Assembly (NCBI GenBank): GCA_018697195.1
Contig: CM031858.1
Location: 90,187,473 to 90,251,472, forward strand
DNA: 64,000 nt
DNA from: Certhia americana
Lineage: Eukaryota; Chordata; Aves; Passeriformes; Certhiidae
Reading direction: 5' to 3'
Shown: in pieces, positions 38,398-49,760 of the stretch
Layout: every line of letters begins with the position of its first letter
Numbering within the stretch: the first letter of the stretch is position 1
Position numbers and translations under genes: made by a program
The notes under the pieces: model-generated
Told to the model about the DNA's origin: nothing
Databases searched by the model: none
Seen by the model: only the letters and a program-made list of their open reading frames with translations

Positions 38398-38760
38398 CCA
38401 ATGCGTTCTGTAGCATGAAATCAAACGTTCTGTAGAAGTCTAAGTATATTGTATCAACATTATTACCTTATCAACCCAACTTGTAATCTCACAAAAATAT
38501 CAAATTAGTTTGACAAGATCTATTTTCCATAAAACCACATTGATTGGCATTAATTATATTTCCCTCCTTTCATTATTAATCGAGTCTCATACCAGTCATC
38601 CCATTGTTTTCCTCAGGACTGATGTCAGGTTAACATGACTGTATTTACCCCATTTTTCTTGTTTACCCTTTCCTGCCTTTGTTCATTTTCTTATAGACTC
38701 CTAGGAGTTCCCTATTGTTCAAATAATTATTAAAAGATTCTTTTTGTATTAGATCTGAAA
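38398..38760 (-). repeat. ancient CR1 LINE, RT region, proximal part
   Basis: On the minus strand it gives a decayed reverse-transcriptase core in broken frames. There is a YKKMNKGRKG-like remnant of the family's FKKGKKEDPGNY, then HVNLTSVLRKTM (family: PVSLTSVPGKIM), then CGFMENRSCQTNLI-type sequence (family: GF.KGRSCQTNLI), then an IQYT-TSTERLI remnant of YLDFSKAFDTV. Frameshifts and stops are frequent. It continues on the other side of the LTR at 37640-37834. Confidence 0.7.
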
Positions 38761-40900
38761 GATATCTTCTTCACAGCTAAATATTTTTTTCTTCTCGTAG
38801 CCTTTCAATTCCTTTCCCAGTGTTCTGTATTTCCTTGCTTCTCTATTTGTTACAATTAAATTCTCCTTTCTTTCAGCAGTTATACATGTTTTTATTATTT
38901 CTCTAGCTGCTTTCATCCTCACTTTACTGTTGTTTACATAACCCCTGGTTCCTTTATTCCTCAGTTCTAGCACTGGCATTTTAGAGTCTAGTGAAATTTT
39001 ATCAGAAGGTTTCATACGATTATTTATTTTTTGTGATTCAAGTCTTTTCAAAAGATGTCCTTCCTAATTATTTTCAGCTTTAACAACTTGATCGTTTGTC
39101 TAAGACTCCAATTCAATAAAATAATAATTTAATAGGAAAGCCCAACTTTTTGGAGCCTGATATCACAGCAGATTCTGAGCCCAGAATTAGGGTTGTATTT
39201 TTCTACTAGTGTGAGTGTGGAAACAGGGTTTGGCAAAGATAGAAGCTCATGTTAAGCAGAAAGCTAGTTGAAGCTAAGGATAATAAACCACTGAGTGGAA
39301 ATCTGATTGAAGCTCTAGCATTTCTAGAGCTGGGTCAGACAAATTATATTCTCAAGCATTGCCTTTCCCTTGTACCTTTCCTCCTAAAGACTGGCATTTA
39401 CACTTGCTCTTCTCTAGAATAAAGTAACATTTCCTATATTTTTTTGTTCCAAAAATGACCAGTATTTGCAATTTTTTACATAACTTATCAGCAAAAGATC
39501 TTGCTCAGAGAAAAGGTAAAAATCAGTCTAGATGACTTTAAGTGTTTCAGTCAGCACCCAAATCTCAGTATTACGTATAGTTTTTAATTACATAGTCTTA
39601 CATCAAAGAGTTATCAGAATAAAATTAACACAAAAAATAAATATAGTTCCAGAAGCAGAGACCAAAATGTGGAGTTATGTCTGTCTGTGCTCTTATACTG
39701 TTGGAGTGATGTTGACTTTTCTTAACTGCAGGCTTCTGATTCCATAGATCTAGAACTGATTTCTATTTTTTCTATAGGAAGGGTGAATTCTCTTTTTTTG
39801 ATTCTCCTATAATCAATGTATGAGGGGTTCCTTCAGACAGTGCAAAAGTGAGCCCTTTCTAAATCATGTAAAACACAGTAAAAGTCTCACACTTCCTTTC
39901 TAACTGATACAGCTGGTAGGGATTCAATGGCGTATAAAAGAAAGACAGCTTTTGAAACTGCTCTTCTCTTTTGTGAATACCCTAATATTGTTAGTATATT
40001 TTTAATTTCCATATTTTGCCCTACAATTTCAATTATGTTTGAGGTGATTAAGGTGTTGTCTGCTTAATTTCTGGGAGTAAGTTCCTCAGGGTAAATATAA
40101 CCCTATTACACAATACAGAAGTGGAGGCTCAGGGAAGCTTTTGCTATGAAGTGAAAAACAGTTTGTTAATAGAGATTCTTTTTCAGCTAGGCAGTCAGAT
40201 AGCTCATGTAGGATTTTGGGGCTGAATTTTTTAGATTTTAGCACTCAAAACCTTCCCATATTCCTGACTTTTTGTCTTAATTTTGAGAGCTGGCATGAGG
40301 TGTGAGAAAAACTGTGCTTCCAACAGCAGGTACTTTGTGATACTGGTAAGAGTGATGGATTTTTTACAAAGTTCTCGTGGTTATCATCTGCCTCTTGCAA
40401 CATCTAGCCCATAGCTAGGATTTGGGGAGCAATCTACCTTTAAGTTTGGTTGTTTGGTATGAGGAAGCAGTTTGAGGAGGGATTATAACTAAAATTTGCT
40501 TTTTCATGAAAGATAGTTTGTGACTTCATTGTAAAGGGCAGGAAATCTGAGTCATGTTTCTGATATCAAATTAACAGCAGAGGCTGTGAATCATTTTATT
40601 TCAATTGCATGAGATCACAACATTTCCAATCTTGTTTTTGGGAGTAGCTTTTATCAGTCATTCATGTAAACATGGCAATTTCACTCCAAAATACCTCAGG
40701 TACAGCCAGGTACTCTTTTGAAACATCTGTTAAATCAGATTATGGTAGGTTATTTAATCAGCTATATATCACATGTGGAACACATTACATCTGAACTTCT
40801 AAAATATACTTTACATTTCAGATGAAATTTGACAGTTGTGTTTTGATTTATAAAATCTTATTTAACTTGTGACTTATACTCTTCATAAAATCCTATTAAA
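38761..40900. other. intergenic DNA; possible further CR1 remnant at its start
   Basis: A 100-codon minus-strand frame (38749-39051), lysine- and glutamate-rich, lies directly upstream of the CR1 reverse-transcriptase remnant. Its position suggests the ORF2 linker, but I could not align its residues to CR1, so I do not assign it. The rest is AT-rich. Bases 40105-40140 (tacagaagtggaggctcagg) weakly resemble a MIR core. Confidence 0.4.
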
Positions 40901-40905
40901 TATGT

Positions 40906-40945
40906 GACTGACTCAGCAAATGAACTCAGCTTGGGTGCTTAACCA
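40906..40945 (-). repeat. old sauropsid repeat relic
   Basis: The plus-strand string tgactgactcagcaaatgaa, then gggtgcttaacc, resembles the end of a repeat frequent in turtles and crocodilians (family: ctgattcagcaaagcactta, agcacatgcttaac). It is the same family, in reverse orientation, as the better copy at 47378-47465. Confidence 0.35.
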
Positions 40946-40949
40946 GACA

Positions 40950-43900
40950 GTCCCTAAGGATCCTTACTTTGGGGTTCAAGGAGGAAGATTTTTAGGGCCT
41001 TTAGGTTCTGGTGGGTATGCAGTAGTACATAAACTAAAAATTCAGATCTTCTAGATATGTTGAAAAGCCTGTGCATTTACTGAGGCTTCCTCAGAGTGAA
41101 GTTCTGTGAGAGGAGCATAAAACTGCTATTGTTTATATGATGCCACTGTAGATTTTTAGTTTGTTTGTATGTACATATTAATTTCATTTAATTGCCTTCA
41201 TATTTCATGATGGATACACACTGTAAAGTGAATATGCTCTTTCACCAAATTTATGTTGTTAAAAGCATTTTTAAAAGATGACACACAAACTTACCCAACT
41301 GTACTGGTAGCTGCATAGACTGAGACCAGGCTATTTAAGTCTAGCCTGAGAGATAACTTGCACGTTTTAGCTTCCTTCATCTAGTGTCTTTAATAGTATT
41401 TGCTATTTGCTATTTGGGACTTTCTACCCACTGAAGAGTTTGTGAAAACCACTGGGTTTTTACAAGCATGCATCCAAGACTTTTGACTCATAAATTTCTT
41501 ATCCAGCTTAATCAGGGTCTATGCAAAGATCCCTGGTTGTGCCCATGGAAAGCCTTTGACCACTTGGACAGCCTTTCAAGAATCTTTTGTGAAATTCTAG
41601 CGTCTGTATGGCTGTCATTTTCAAATTACATTTCTAAGAATGCAATTCTCCTGCAGAAATAAAAAAAAGTCGTACCTACATATTCTAAATTCCAAGGAAA
41701 AAGCCACAACTTTCAAAAGCTTTACAAAATGCAAATAAGTAAATAAATAAATACTTATGAACAGAGAAAATATAATCTTTAACAGTGCAAAAAAACTACT
41801 GCATGTGTGATTTTACTTCTTTTTCACAAGAAGCAATTGCCACCAATTGTATATTTATATTTATGAGATTTGATAATAATTGGAAACATGGTTTTGACTT
41901 GGTAGAAACCGATGTACTATATTTTCAGGGGATTTTTTGGGGAAAAGGGCTTTTCTTTAAAGTTAGACATCATAAAAAACTTTATTTGATCAAGCTTAAA
42001 ATGATATATTTTCTGGTTTTAGTTAAAGTTACCACATGCATACTATTCAGTTTTAATTTTTACAGAGGGCATTTTCTTCGTATTCACATGTACGTATATA
42101 TACATACATACATATATGCATCTCCTCTGCTAGCATAACAAAGTAAAAAGGTGTGTGTGGGGGGGACTTCACAGCAAAGCAATGTGTAACAGCTGCCTTC
42201 CTTTCTCTCAGAAAAGATATAAAGGATTGTTTTTCCTTTTACAGTGATCCCTTAAGTCATGGCAACCTTCTCCAGTTGCCATTAATTCGACACCCTGACA
42301 ACTTAAAGACAACGGCAGCACATCAGATCTGAAAGGAATTGTGTCTAATTTTCTCTGCTAATGCATTGTATCTGCAGAACTGATACTAAAGGTAATTCTG
42401 CACATCATGTCTTGAAACCAGATACCAGGAGGGAATGATGAACAAATTGAAACCTCTTGTGGGAAAGAATTTGACCAAATCCTAGCATTCCGTAGACCAT
42501 TCACGTGAAATTGATAAGACTATTGTAAATCACTCCAGTGACTTTGAAGAGATGAAAGATATAGACCTGCAATAGTAAATAAGCTATAGGAAAGGAGACA
42601 TTACTATGGGAAAAAGCTAAGTTAATGATTGTGTTGTTCAGGGAACATTGCAAATAACAAAACTGTCTTTTAAAATAAATATGGGCTAATAGTTTCACAG
42701 CTGTTTCTTCCTCTTTAGCTTTATTTTAACCAGTACAATTTCTACAAAAATTAATTACAAAGAAGGCTAAAAGTCGTACTCTGTGTTCAGCAACATCTTT
42801 TTTTTCCAATTAGTCCTCTCTCTACATTCCCATATGAGAAAGGAATTGGCTTTTTCTTTTTTAATACAGAAAAGTATTAAAAGAAAAGTGGAAAAGTATT
42901 TATAGCCTCATCCTGTCTCAGAGGTGAAATACAGATGAGACATCTTGAAATAAATACCACCATGATGGCCTTTTCTGCTCTGCCTACTTTTAATCTCCTC
43001 ATAGATTTTCAGCATAATTAAGAACAGTAGCTGTTAATTGCCTCACAGGCTGGATCCAGAAGCCAAGAGAGTGCAGAATATTTGAGGCAGACCCTGCACC
43101 AGGAGCAAGGTAGTCTACAAATCATTTGATCATTAATCTGAAGGAAAATGGGGAAGGTGGGAAAGGGGGCAAAATGATCGCACTGCTGTTCTTCCTATAC
43201 CCTACACCACCATGTTACAAACCTTCAGAGATAGATTTTGTAGGCTCTAAGTTCAGAATTCAACACTATACAAAGAAGGACTTTATATCATCAAGAATCT
43301 CAGTTAATGTGTTTGGAATGGCTTGGTTTGTTTTCATTCTGGGTGAAAAGAGGAAAAAAAAAAGATATAAGGAAGTCCATATTGGCATTCTGCATATTTA
43401 AAATACTTTCAGTGCTCCCAACAAAAGATTTTCCTGATATTTACAATGAGTGTTATAAAACTTTAACTTATAACACGTAGCTTCTTAAAATGCAAATTAA
43501 TTTAGAGATTTGTCATACTTAAAGTAAACCAGTGGTATGCAAGATTCTAGTATTGTTCAATTGCTGTACACAAAAGAGCATTTATTAAACAGCCAGAAAA
43601 GAAACAAGCGGCAAGTACAGCCAGGTACCGCTAGCAATCACTTTTCTTCTCTGAAAACAATGAACTAAGTTTTCATTTAGTAAAAAGTGTTTTCTTTTAA
43701 ATAAGAACCGTACATTTTTTGTACCATAATTCTTATTTACTCTATGCAAGTGAAGCCACATTGTTATTTAGCACCATATTTAACATTCTGTGTAGTACAT
43801 TACTGAAAAACCCCACAAAATTACTTGTAGCCTAATGATAATTTTTACATGGGTCATGCTTACAGTAATACTTATTTTCTCTTAAGTGGTTATGTTTTTC

Positions 43901-45895
43901 TTTAAGGGGAAAAGAAAAAAAAAAGACACTTCTATATGAAATTAGTAAAATATATCTCTCAACTAATTTCTGGAATTCAGAAATACATATTTGCAGAAGG
44001 TAATGGTCAGTTTGTTTAGATGGTTCTATGGGTTTCTTAGATATCAGTTCTTACTTTGTCGCATATTTTCATAGTCAATCACATTACACAGTGGTTTTCA
44101 GTAATATTTCTCAAAATTCCTCATGTGATTTCCCATGAAAAGGGAGGATCTAATTGGATTTTTAATCCTTAGCTAATCAAGCAACACATTGCATATACTG
44201 TTTTAGGTAGAATCTGAGAAGTTCTTTCCACTGCCCTATTATAACAAGGCAAGTTTGGATGTAACTTGAAGCAGGAGAAAAATAACAAGGTAAAGTCCCA
44301 ATACTGTATAGATGTTACATGAAAACAATACTCTCCTTTCTTTAAACTGCAGCCAGTGCATAGCCTTTGATGAAGCTCTGGAATAATGGAGTGCCATGGG
44401 CTATTTTCTTCTGGTTTCTATAGCTCAATACAGGGCTTGTCTCTTCTGTTTGTTTTCAGCTAATTGCCTCAAGATCTAATAAGTTAGTGATGATATATGC
44501 TGAGCACCAGTGACCCCTTGCCAAAAGAAATATTATGTCGCACCAAAGTTTAAGGAGCTAGGTTTTTATCAGCCAAATATCTTTTCCCTAAAAGGCTCTA
44601 ATTTCCACTCTGTAGGTTGTAAGTGGCATCCATGATTGCGTTGTTTTTTTAAAATGGTTAAGACAGAAATAATACTTGAGGGGAAAAGCCACTGTGGAGG
44701 CCAAATGCTAACCTATATGTGTGCTCCTACTTATTGCTGCAAGGCTTGGATATTTGTTATTGAATATTGTTATTCAGCATACCTCAAGGGGGAAAAAAAC
44801 CAAAACACTTAAGAAGAGTTCAATTTAAGAGAACATTCAACTTAAAATAGATTCTTACACAGGTTTTTCTATTTGCATATAATTTTAATGATCTTGTTTA
44901 AAATGTTACTTATTTTCCTCTTCTTAGAGCAAAGATATCCAGGGAAAGCAAAGATATTCCACAACTACTACCAATTATATTGTAAGTTTACATATAGACA
45001 TAATTAAGATAATGTTGTTTAGGTACCTTTTGATATAAATAACTTCATTGAATAACATTACCCAGATTTCAAGTTAAAATTAATTTTCCTTTTTGAAAAT
45101 CAAGACATTGCTCTTCCAAAGTTGAGGTATATCAGGAGCAAAAACTCCCAAGAATCGCTTCTGTTATTTTTCAACTTTTATTTTAATGGAAGCAACACCT
45201 TGTTGGGAAGTAACTCCTTCCCTTTGTCAACAGGAGACACTGAGAGTAGGTTGTGTCTTGACCTCAGGGTGAAGCTAAGGAATACTTGCTGGGTTGATTT
45301 AACAGCTATCTCACCACTTTTTCTCCTCTGCTGCCCCATCCTTTGCACTATGATTTGAGCAATAGTTTTAGCAACTATTGAACTCACTGATTTCACCACC
45401 TGGCAGAGAACAAACTCCCTGTGGGAAGGAAGAGGATGCATTTTCTACCATGTTAGAGATCTGAACCTGCAGCTCTCCAGAAGGAAAGACCTTGAAGATG
45501 GAAAGAGGAGTAAGCATATTTTTAAAGTTCCAAAATGCTGTGGAGCTGCAGCCATACAAGCCTTCATTGCTCTGGTTCTACCACCTGCACGCTCCAATGC
45601 ACCATGCCTGGAACATTTTGTGCACTGGCATTGGCCCTAGTTTGGCCCAGTGGTACCCTGTCTTAAAGAACTGATCTCTGTAAAATCTCAGGAAAAAGAA
45701 GATTTCTCATTAATATTTGTTCCACACAACACGAGATGTGGGATGTGGTCCCAGTTCTTTCCTGGAAACATAGGGACATGATCTTCCATTTTCCAATGCT
45801 CAGGTGAATGCACAGGCACAGACAGGCTGTAATGCATGACAAAATGAGCAGGTCACACCCCCTGATCCAGCCACTGTTTCGTATGAACAGTGAAA
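40950..45895. other. intergenic DNA, no gene seen
   Basis: AT-rich with a short TACA/TA repeat near 42090-42118. The 117-codon plus-strand frame (41785-42138) runs into that repeat and has no domain, so I treat it as chance. From about 45,180 the GC content rises and frames on both strands overlap. This may be an old repeat continuous with the one at 45.95-46.5 kb. Confidence 0.5.
44360..44650. promoter_or_regulatory. weak candidate conserved non-coding block
   Basis: Non-repetitive 290 bases with balanced composition, ctaattgcct and atctaataagttag homeodomain-type sites near 44460-44490, and an isolated retained CpG in tatgtcgcacc (44535-44545). There is no frame. The call is by texture only. 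Confidence 0.2.
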
Positions 45896-45949
45896 TGTGC
45901 ACTGCAACAGAGGCTGAAAGCCAAATCTGAAATTGTTTTGCCTCAGAAT

Positions 45950-46500
45950 TGTGATTTCACTATTTCTGATTACCGAAATAATCTGTTCCGCCGCACAACG
46001 TGGTAGACAGCACAAAGAATCAAAACCACAGCTTCTGCACATAAATCAGAGGCTTTGGTGCAGATGATCCACAAGAGAAGGAAGAAATGAAACACAGGTA
46101 CCCTACATCCTGTGTATGTGCTCTGATCACAGAGCTGTTGGATAAAGGGCACTGATTGCTATTTGTTCCATTTGTGTCCCTTTGCAGTGGGCCAAATCAT
46201 TACACGTTCCAGAAAAATGTCTACCACTCTGGGTGTAGTAGGTGGAGGAATTATGAGCCTGAAAGCTCTCCAATAGTACCTGAGGTGCCTAAACTGCTGG
46301 GGAATCCCCTGAGAAGAAGCAGTTCTTGCAGGGCCCAGAGACAAGCAGTTCAATCTGAAGGCAGATGAACTCATAAGAAAAAACAAACCTATGGATTTTG
46401 GATGGCTCTGGGGTCAGATGGCAAATGAGAAGGAATGCTGAGACTTGATATGTTGGATTTAAGCAAGAAGCTTAAATCTTATGCCTTTTAGGGCATAGTC
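45950..46500. repeat. ancient sauropsid composite repeat with a tRNA-like half unit
   Basis: Bases 46086-46145 (minus orientation) read aatgaaacacaggtacccta, then catcctgtgtatgtgctctg, then atcacagagctgttggata. In order they match the tRNA-like arm of an interspersed repeat I know from turtle genomes (family: acttgaacccaggtctccca, catctcaggtgagtgctcta, accactgagctattggata). Downstream, tgaggtgcctaaactgc at 46281-46297 matches another landmark of the same repeat. The end at 46456-46497 forms two adjacent hairpins. I cannot name the family, and the outer limits are uncertain. Confidence 0.5.
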
Positions 46501-46509
46501 AGATGCTGC

Positions 46510-47375
46510 AGTGTCAGGAGAGAAGTCCAAGAAAAATAATAAAACAAAATATTTAAATTCTAGGTGAGTTGCTAGCAAAACAAAAACCAAAAAAAAGGCA
46601 ATATTTTATTTAAATTTGTGACTATATCAGATAGTATCAAGAGTTCTTATCTAATTTTAAATGGGAAATAGGGAAACTTCTGGGATTTATGAATTAATAT
46701 CAGGAAATTGGTTGAAACTAATGAAAAGTAATGAATAATGTATAATGAAACAACTGAGTGGCCATGACATGATAGTAACAAAGGCGAATTTGTGCACATT
46801 ATAATTCTCTGCTTTAAAAGGAAATAACAGAAACATACTAACTTGCACTTTCAAAATACCTAACATTGCTTTTATATGACATTTAAGCAGTCATGAGGTG
46901 AGAGGTCAGGTTCTGCTTTTTGGTTCGAAAATGGCTAAAAGTCAGAATCTAGGTATAATGGCGTTGTTTGTTAGAGAGTAATACTTTAATAGCTAGGTAT
47001 CTCACACTTCCTTAGCCAACAGTATTTAATAAAAGTGGGAAATTAAAGCACAATAATTTCGGGGGCTTTCATTTGTCACAGGATTTTTAATCTCTTTCTA
47101 TATTGTGATCACTCTTACGTTTTATATACATATATATATATGTGTGTGTATATGTATATGTATATGTATCTAGAAACACAATTTTTCGGTAGAAAGAGTT
47201 AAGAAATGGCATGCCAACATTTGCAAATGCCATTGCTCTTTATATTGGTCAAAATTAGAGAAGACTTTGAGGAGCTTCACAGGGACTTATTGTAGCAAGT
47301 TGAGTCGGCAGTTTGATGGTAGTTAAGAGCCAGTGTCTTCCTAATGAAAAGAAATATACTCTGGAGAGACTAATG
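46510..47375. other. AT-rich intergenic DNA with a TA/TG repeat
   Basis: No gene recognised. Contains the (TA)/(TG)/(TATG) microsatellite at 47122-47169. Confidence 0.6.
47122..47169. repeat. TA / TG / TATGTA compound microsatellite
   Basis: A TA dinucleotide run turns into TG and then into three TATATG-type hexamers. Confidence 0.9.
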
Positions 47376-47377
47376 TA

Positions 47378-47465
47378 AAGTCAATGAGATTGATGCATGT
47401 GCTTAACTTAAGTGCATATTTGACTGCCTTGCTGAATAAGGATGGCATTACGTTCTTAAAGTTAA
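47378..47465 (+). repeat. old sauropsid repeat relic
   Basis: The string aagtcaatgagattgatgca, then tgtgcttaacttaagtgca, then gactgccttgctgaataagg, then a second ttcttaaagttaa, follows the order of an interspersed repeat common in turtles and crocodilians (family: gtcaatgggatt, catgtgcttaaagttaag, tgctttgctgaatagggatgg). Family name not known to me. Confidence 0.5.
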
Positions 47466-47655
47466 TTCGTGGCTCTACCCATTGAATCCTGAAATCTTAA
47501 TCACCCTTAACTATTAAAACTATTCCCAGTTTAGAGTGAAACTGTTTTGGGGTTTTTTTTCCTTTTTTTAGGATATTATGCCATGAAAAAATTAAGTAAA
47601 TTAACAATTTATTGTGTAATCACAGAAATGTTTTTAAGTAAGAAATTGCTATTAA

Positions 47656-47671
47656 AAAATTCTAGAATTTT
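47656..47671. repeat. 16-bp perfect palindrome
   Basis: AAAATTCTAGAATTTT is its own reverse complement and is followed at once by a second, imperfect inverted repeat (ctaaaaattttag). AT-rich palindromes arise easily by chance. Confidence 0.8.
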
Positions 47672-47999
47672 CTAAAAATTTTAGAATTTTGTCAGCTATT
47701 AGCTGCACTGTAAGGGCTAGAGGAACCTCCCAAAACCAGCAGAACTGATTCCAGGGTACAAAATAAAATCCACAAAAGTATCCAATTTTTTAAAGAGCAC
47801 TGTATATACATTTATTTTTTCTGATAATAATTTATTTTTTCTTTTTTTGTTTTGGATTAAATGCCCAACATAGCATTTTTTTCATCCATTATTTTATAAT
47901 AGTGCTAAATAAGTATTGTTCCATACTTGACAACAAGTTGGCAATATAATATGCTAGCACGAAAGAAATAAAAAAATATGTTGCATGCATGAGTCTTGA

Positions 48000-48320
48000 T
48001 TATTTGAAACACTGTTTTGTGTAATGTGATTTAACCCCTTTTCTGATTGAAATCATGTTTGCTATTCCCTTTGTTTAAAATATGTCTACGAATTCTATTT
48101 CTACTGCAAAAATAAATGATGAATTATTTATATATACCAATTATTTATTATCATTTATGCAAAGCTTGTCATATTATGCATGCATAAGGGGATTAAATCA
48201 CTGTTAACCCATAATGCCTTTAGGGGCATTATATGATAGGCAAAAGGTTGCTTATGTTTACTATTGTAGATAAACATATACATTAAGAACATACATATTG
48301 TTTATACAAATTGCTAAGTT
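48000..48320. promoter_or_regulatory. candidate conserved non-coding block with a hairpin
   Basis: The block has a GGATTA bicoid/OTX-type core at 48190-48195, an octamer-like TTATGCAAAG at 48156-48165, and an inverted repeat at 48211-48232 (arms ATAATGCC and GGCATTAT, loop of six). It has no frame and no repeat similarity. AT-rich composition makes some of these motifs likely by chance. Confidence 0.3.
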
Positions 48321-49700
48321 GAATATCAGTTCTGTTAGCAAAATGAAGTGTTTATTGAGCAATTTGGTTTCTAAATAATGATCAACTAATCTATTTAATG
48401 CACTATACTTTCTCTAGCTTGAAAATATGAGCTTTTTTCAACTAATGATACTCAAGTTGAATTTAGTTCAAACCTGTTTAAGGGAAGTAGTGTAAGAATG
48501 CACACAAATCTTTTCTTTTCTTTCATTGTTCCTCCTGAGGCAGTTCCTTCATCAGCTAATGATATATCATTATACTTTACCAATAAATAAGTTGGCACAA
48601 TCTACAAAATGTTAAAAGAATATGTTTTTCTATTATTCCCAATAATCACTATGAAATATAATGCAAACCCTTAAACATATGGAATGACTGGACAATGTTG
48701 CTTTAAGCAGGTACAAAATGGAAGAACATTTTTGCAGGATACGGGCCAAAATTTTCTTTTGTAGTACAGCAATAAAAATGCCTTATGTTTTGACATCACA
48801 CTGTAAAAACAATAAAATATATATTTACATTTGCATAGAAGCATACTTTTTTCAACTTTAATAAGCAAACATATGCAAGTCTCTGATCAAGGTATTCTTG
48901 TTCTCATCTTTTCTTCTCCCTCTTTAGCAAGCGACATGTTGTCTCCTTGACCTATCCCAATTCTACTCCCACAGCAACTTAATTTGTTTCTGTTCACTCC
49001 AGGGCCTACAAGTCCTGAGGATCTGTTGTTTTAGCTGCTTTGGCTCTTTAAAGCCTCTCCTAAGTAGCCAGTACAAACACACAGCAGCATATCTTGGAAC
49101 TGAGAAAATAACAAGTCCGGTGGCCACAGAGCTGAGGCCAGGTGGTTAACTGATCTTGACCAACTCATCTGAGAGAAAATGTGTAACTGTTGTCGTATGT
49201 AGATTAGGAAAAGGTCAGGTCAGATAAGCAACATCTTTTCCTAATTTAGACAGACAGTGATGAAATCAAAGGTTGTCATTGTCTTCAGCAGAGTTTCTAT
49301 CTGAACACAGCAGGCTTGATTCACAAAAACCTTTGCATATCCTTAGCTTCAAACTGGAAGAAATCCTTACAGAAAGTAAATTCTTAAGGTTTAATGCACG
49401 CCCAGCTGCTATTTTTAACCTGTCATGAAGCCTCCCTTAAGCCCTGGTGGTGAATTCCATGCTACAAACATGCCCACGGATCCAGAGGCTTCAGTCCTGA
49501 ATCCGAACCAAGCACTTTATGAAACTCAGCCCTACAAACAGCCTCTTTTCACATGGCAGATTAGTGCTATTAAATTCTAACTTACACTAAATGCAAGTGT
49601 AGCCTTGTTTTATCCAGCTGCACTGAAGCAACATAGTTTGAGTAAGACTCTCCCCTTGCTTAGGTTGATTTGATATCAGAACAAAGTGCTGGTTTATATA
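48321..49700. other. intergenic DNA, no gene seen
   Basis: AT-rich at first. From 48,900 to 49,650 it is less AT-rich, with no recognised frame or repeat; bases 49570-49660 may be part of the old repeat at 49,709. Confidence 0.5.
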
Positions 49701-49708
49701 CTGATTTA

Positions 49709-49760
49709 TTCTGATTTAAACCAATACAAGTGAGATCAAAATCAAGTCCACTGACTGTAA
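49709..49760 (+). repeat. old sauropsid repeat relic
   Basis: The string ctgatttaaaccaatacaag, then tgagatcaaaatcaagtcca, then ctgact, matches in order a repeat segment known from turtles and crocodilians (family: gatttacaccagtgtaagtg, agatcagaatcaggccca, ctgact). Confidence 0.5.

Noticed and set aside
38749..39051. A 100-codon lysine-rich minus-strand frame as CR1 ORF2 or a gag-like protein
   Set aside because: Its position fits the CR1 linker, but I could not match residues to either family.
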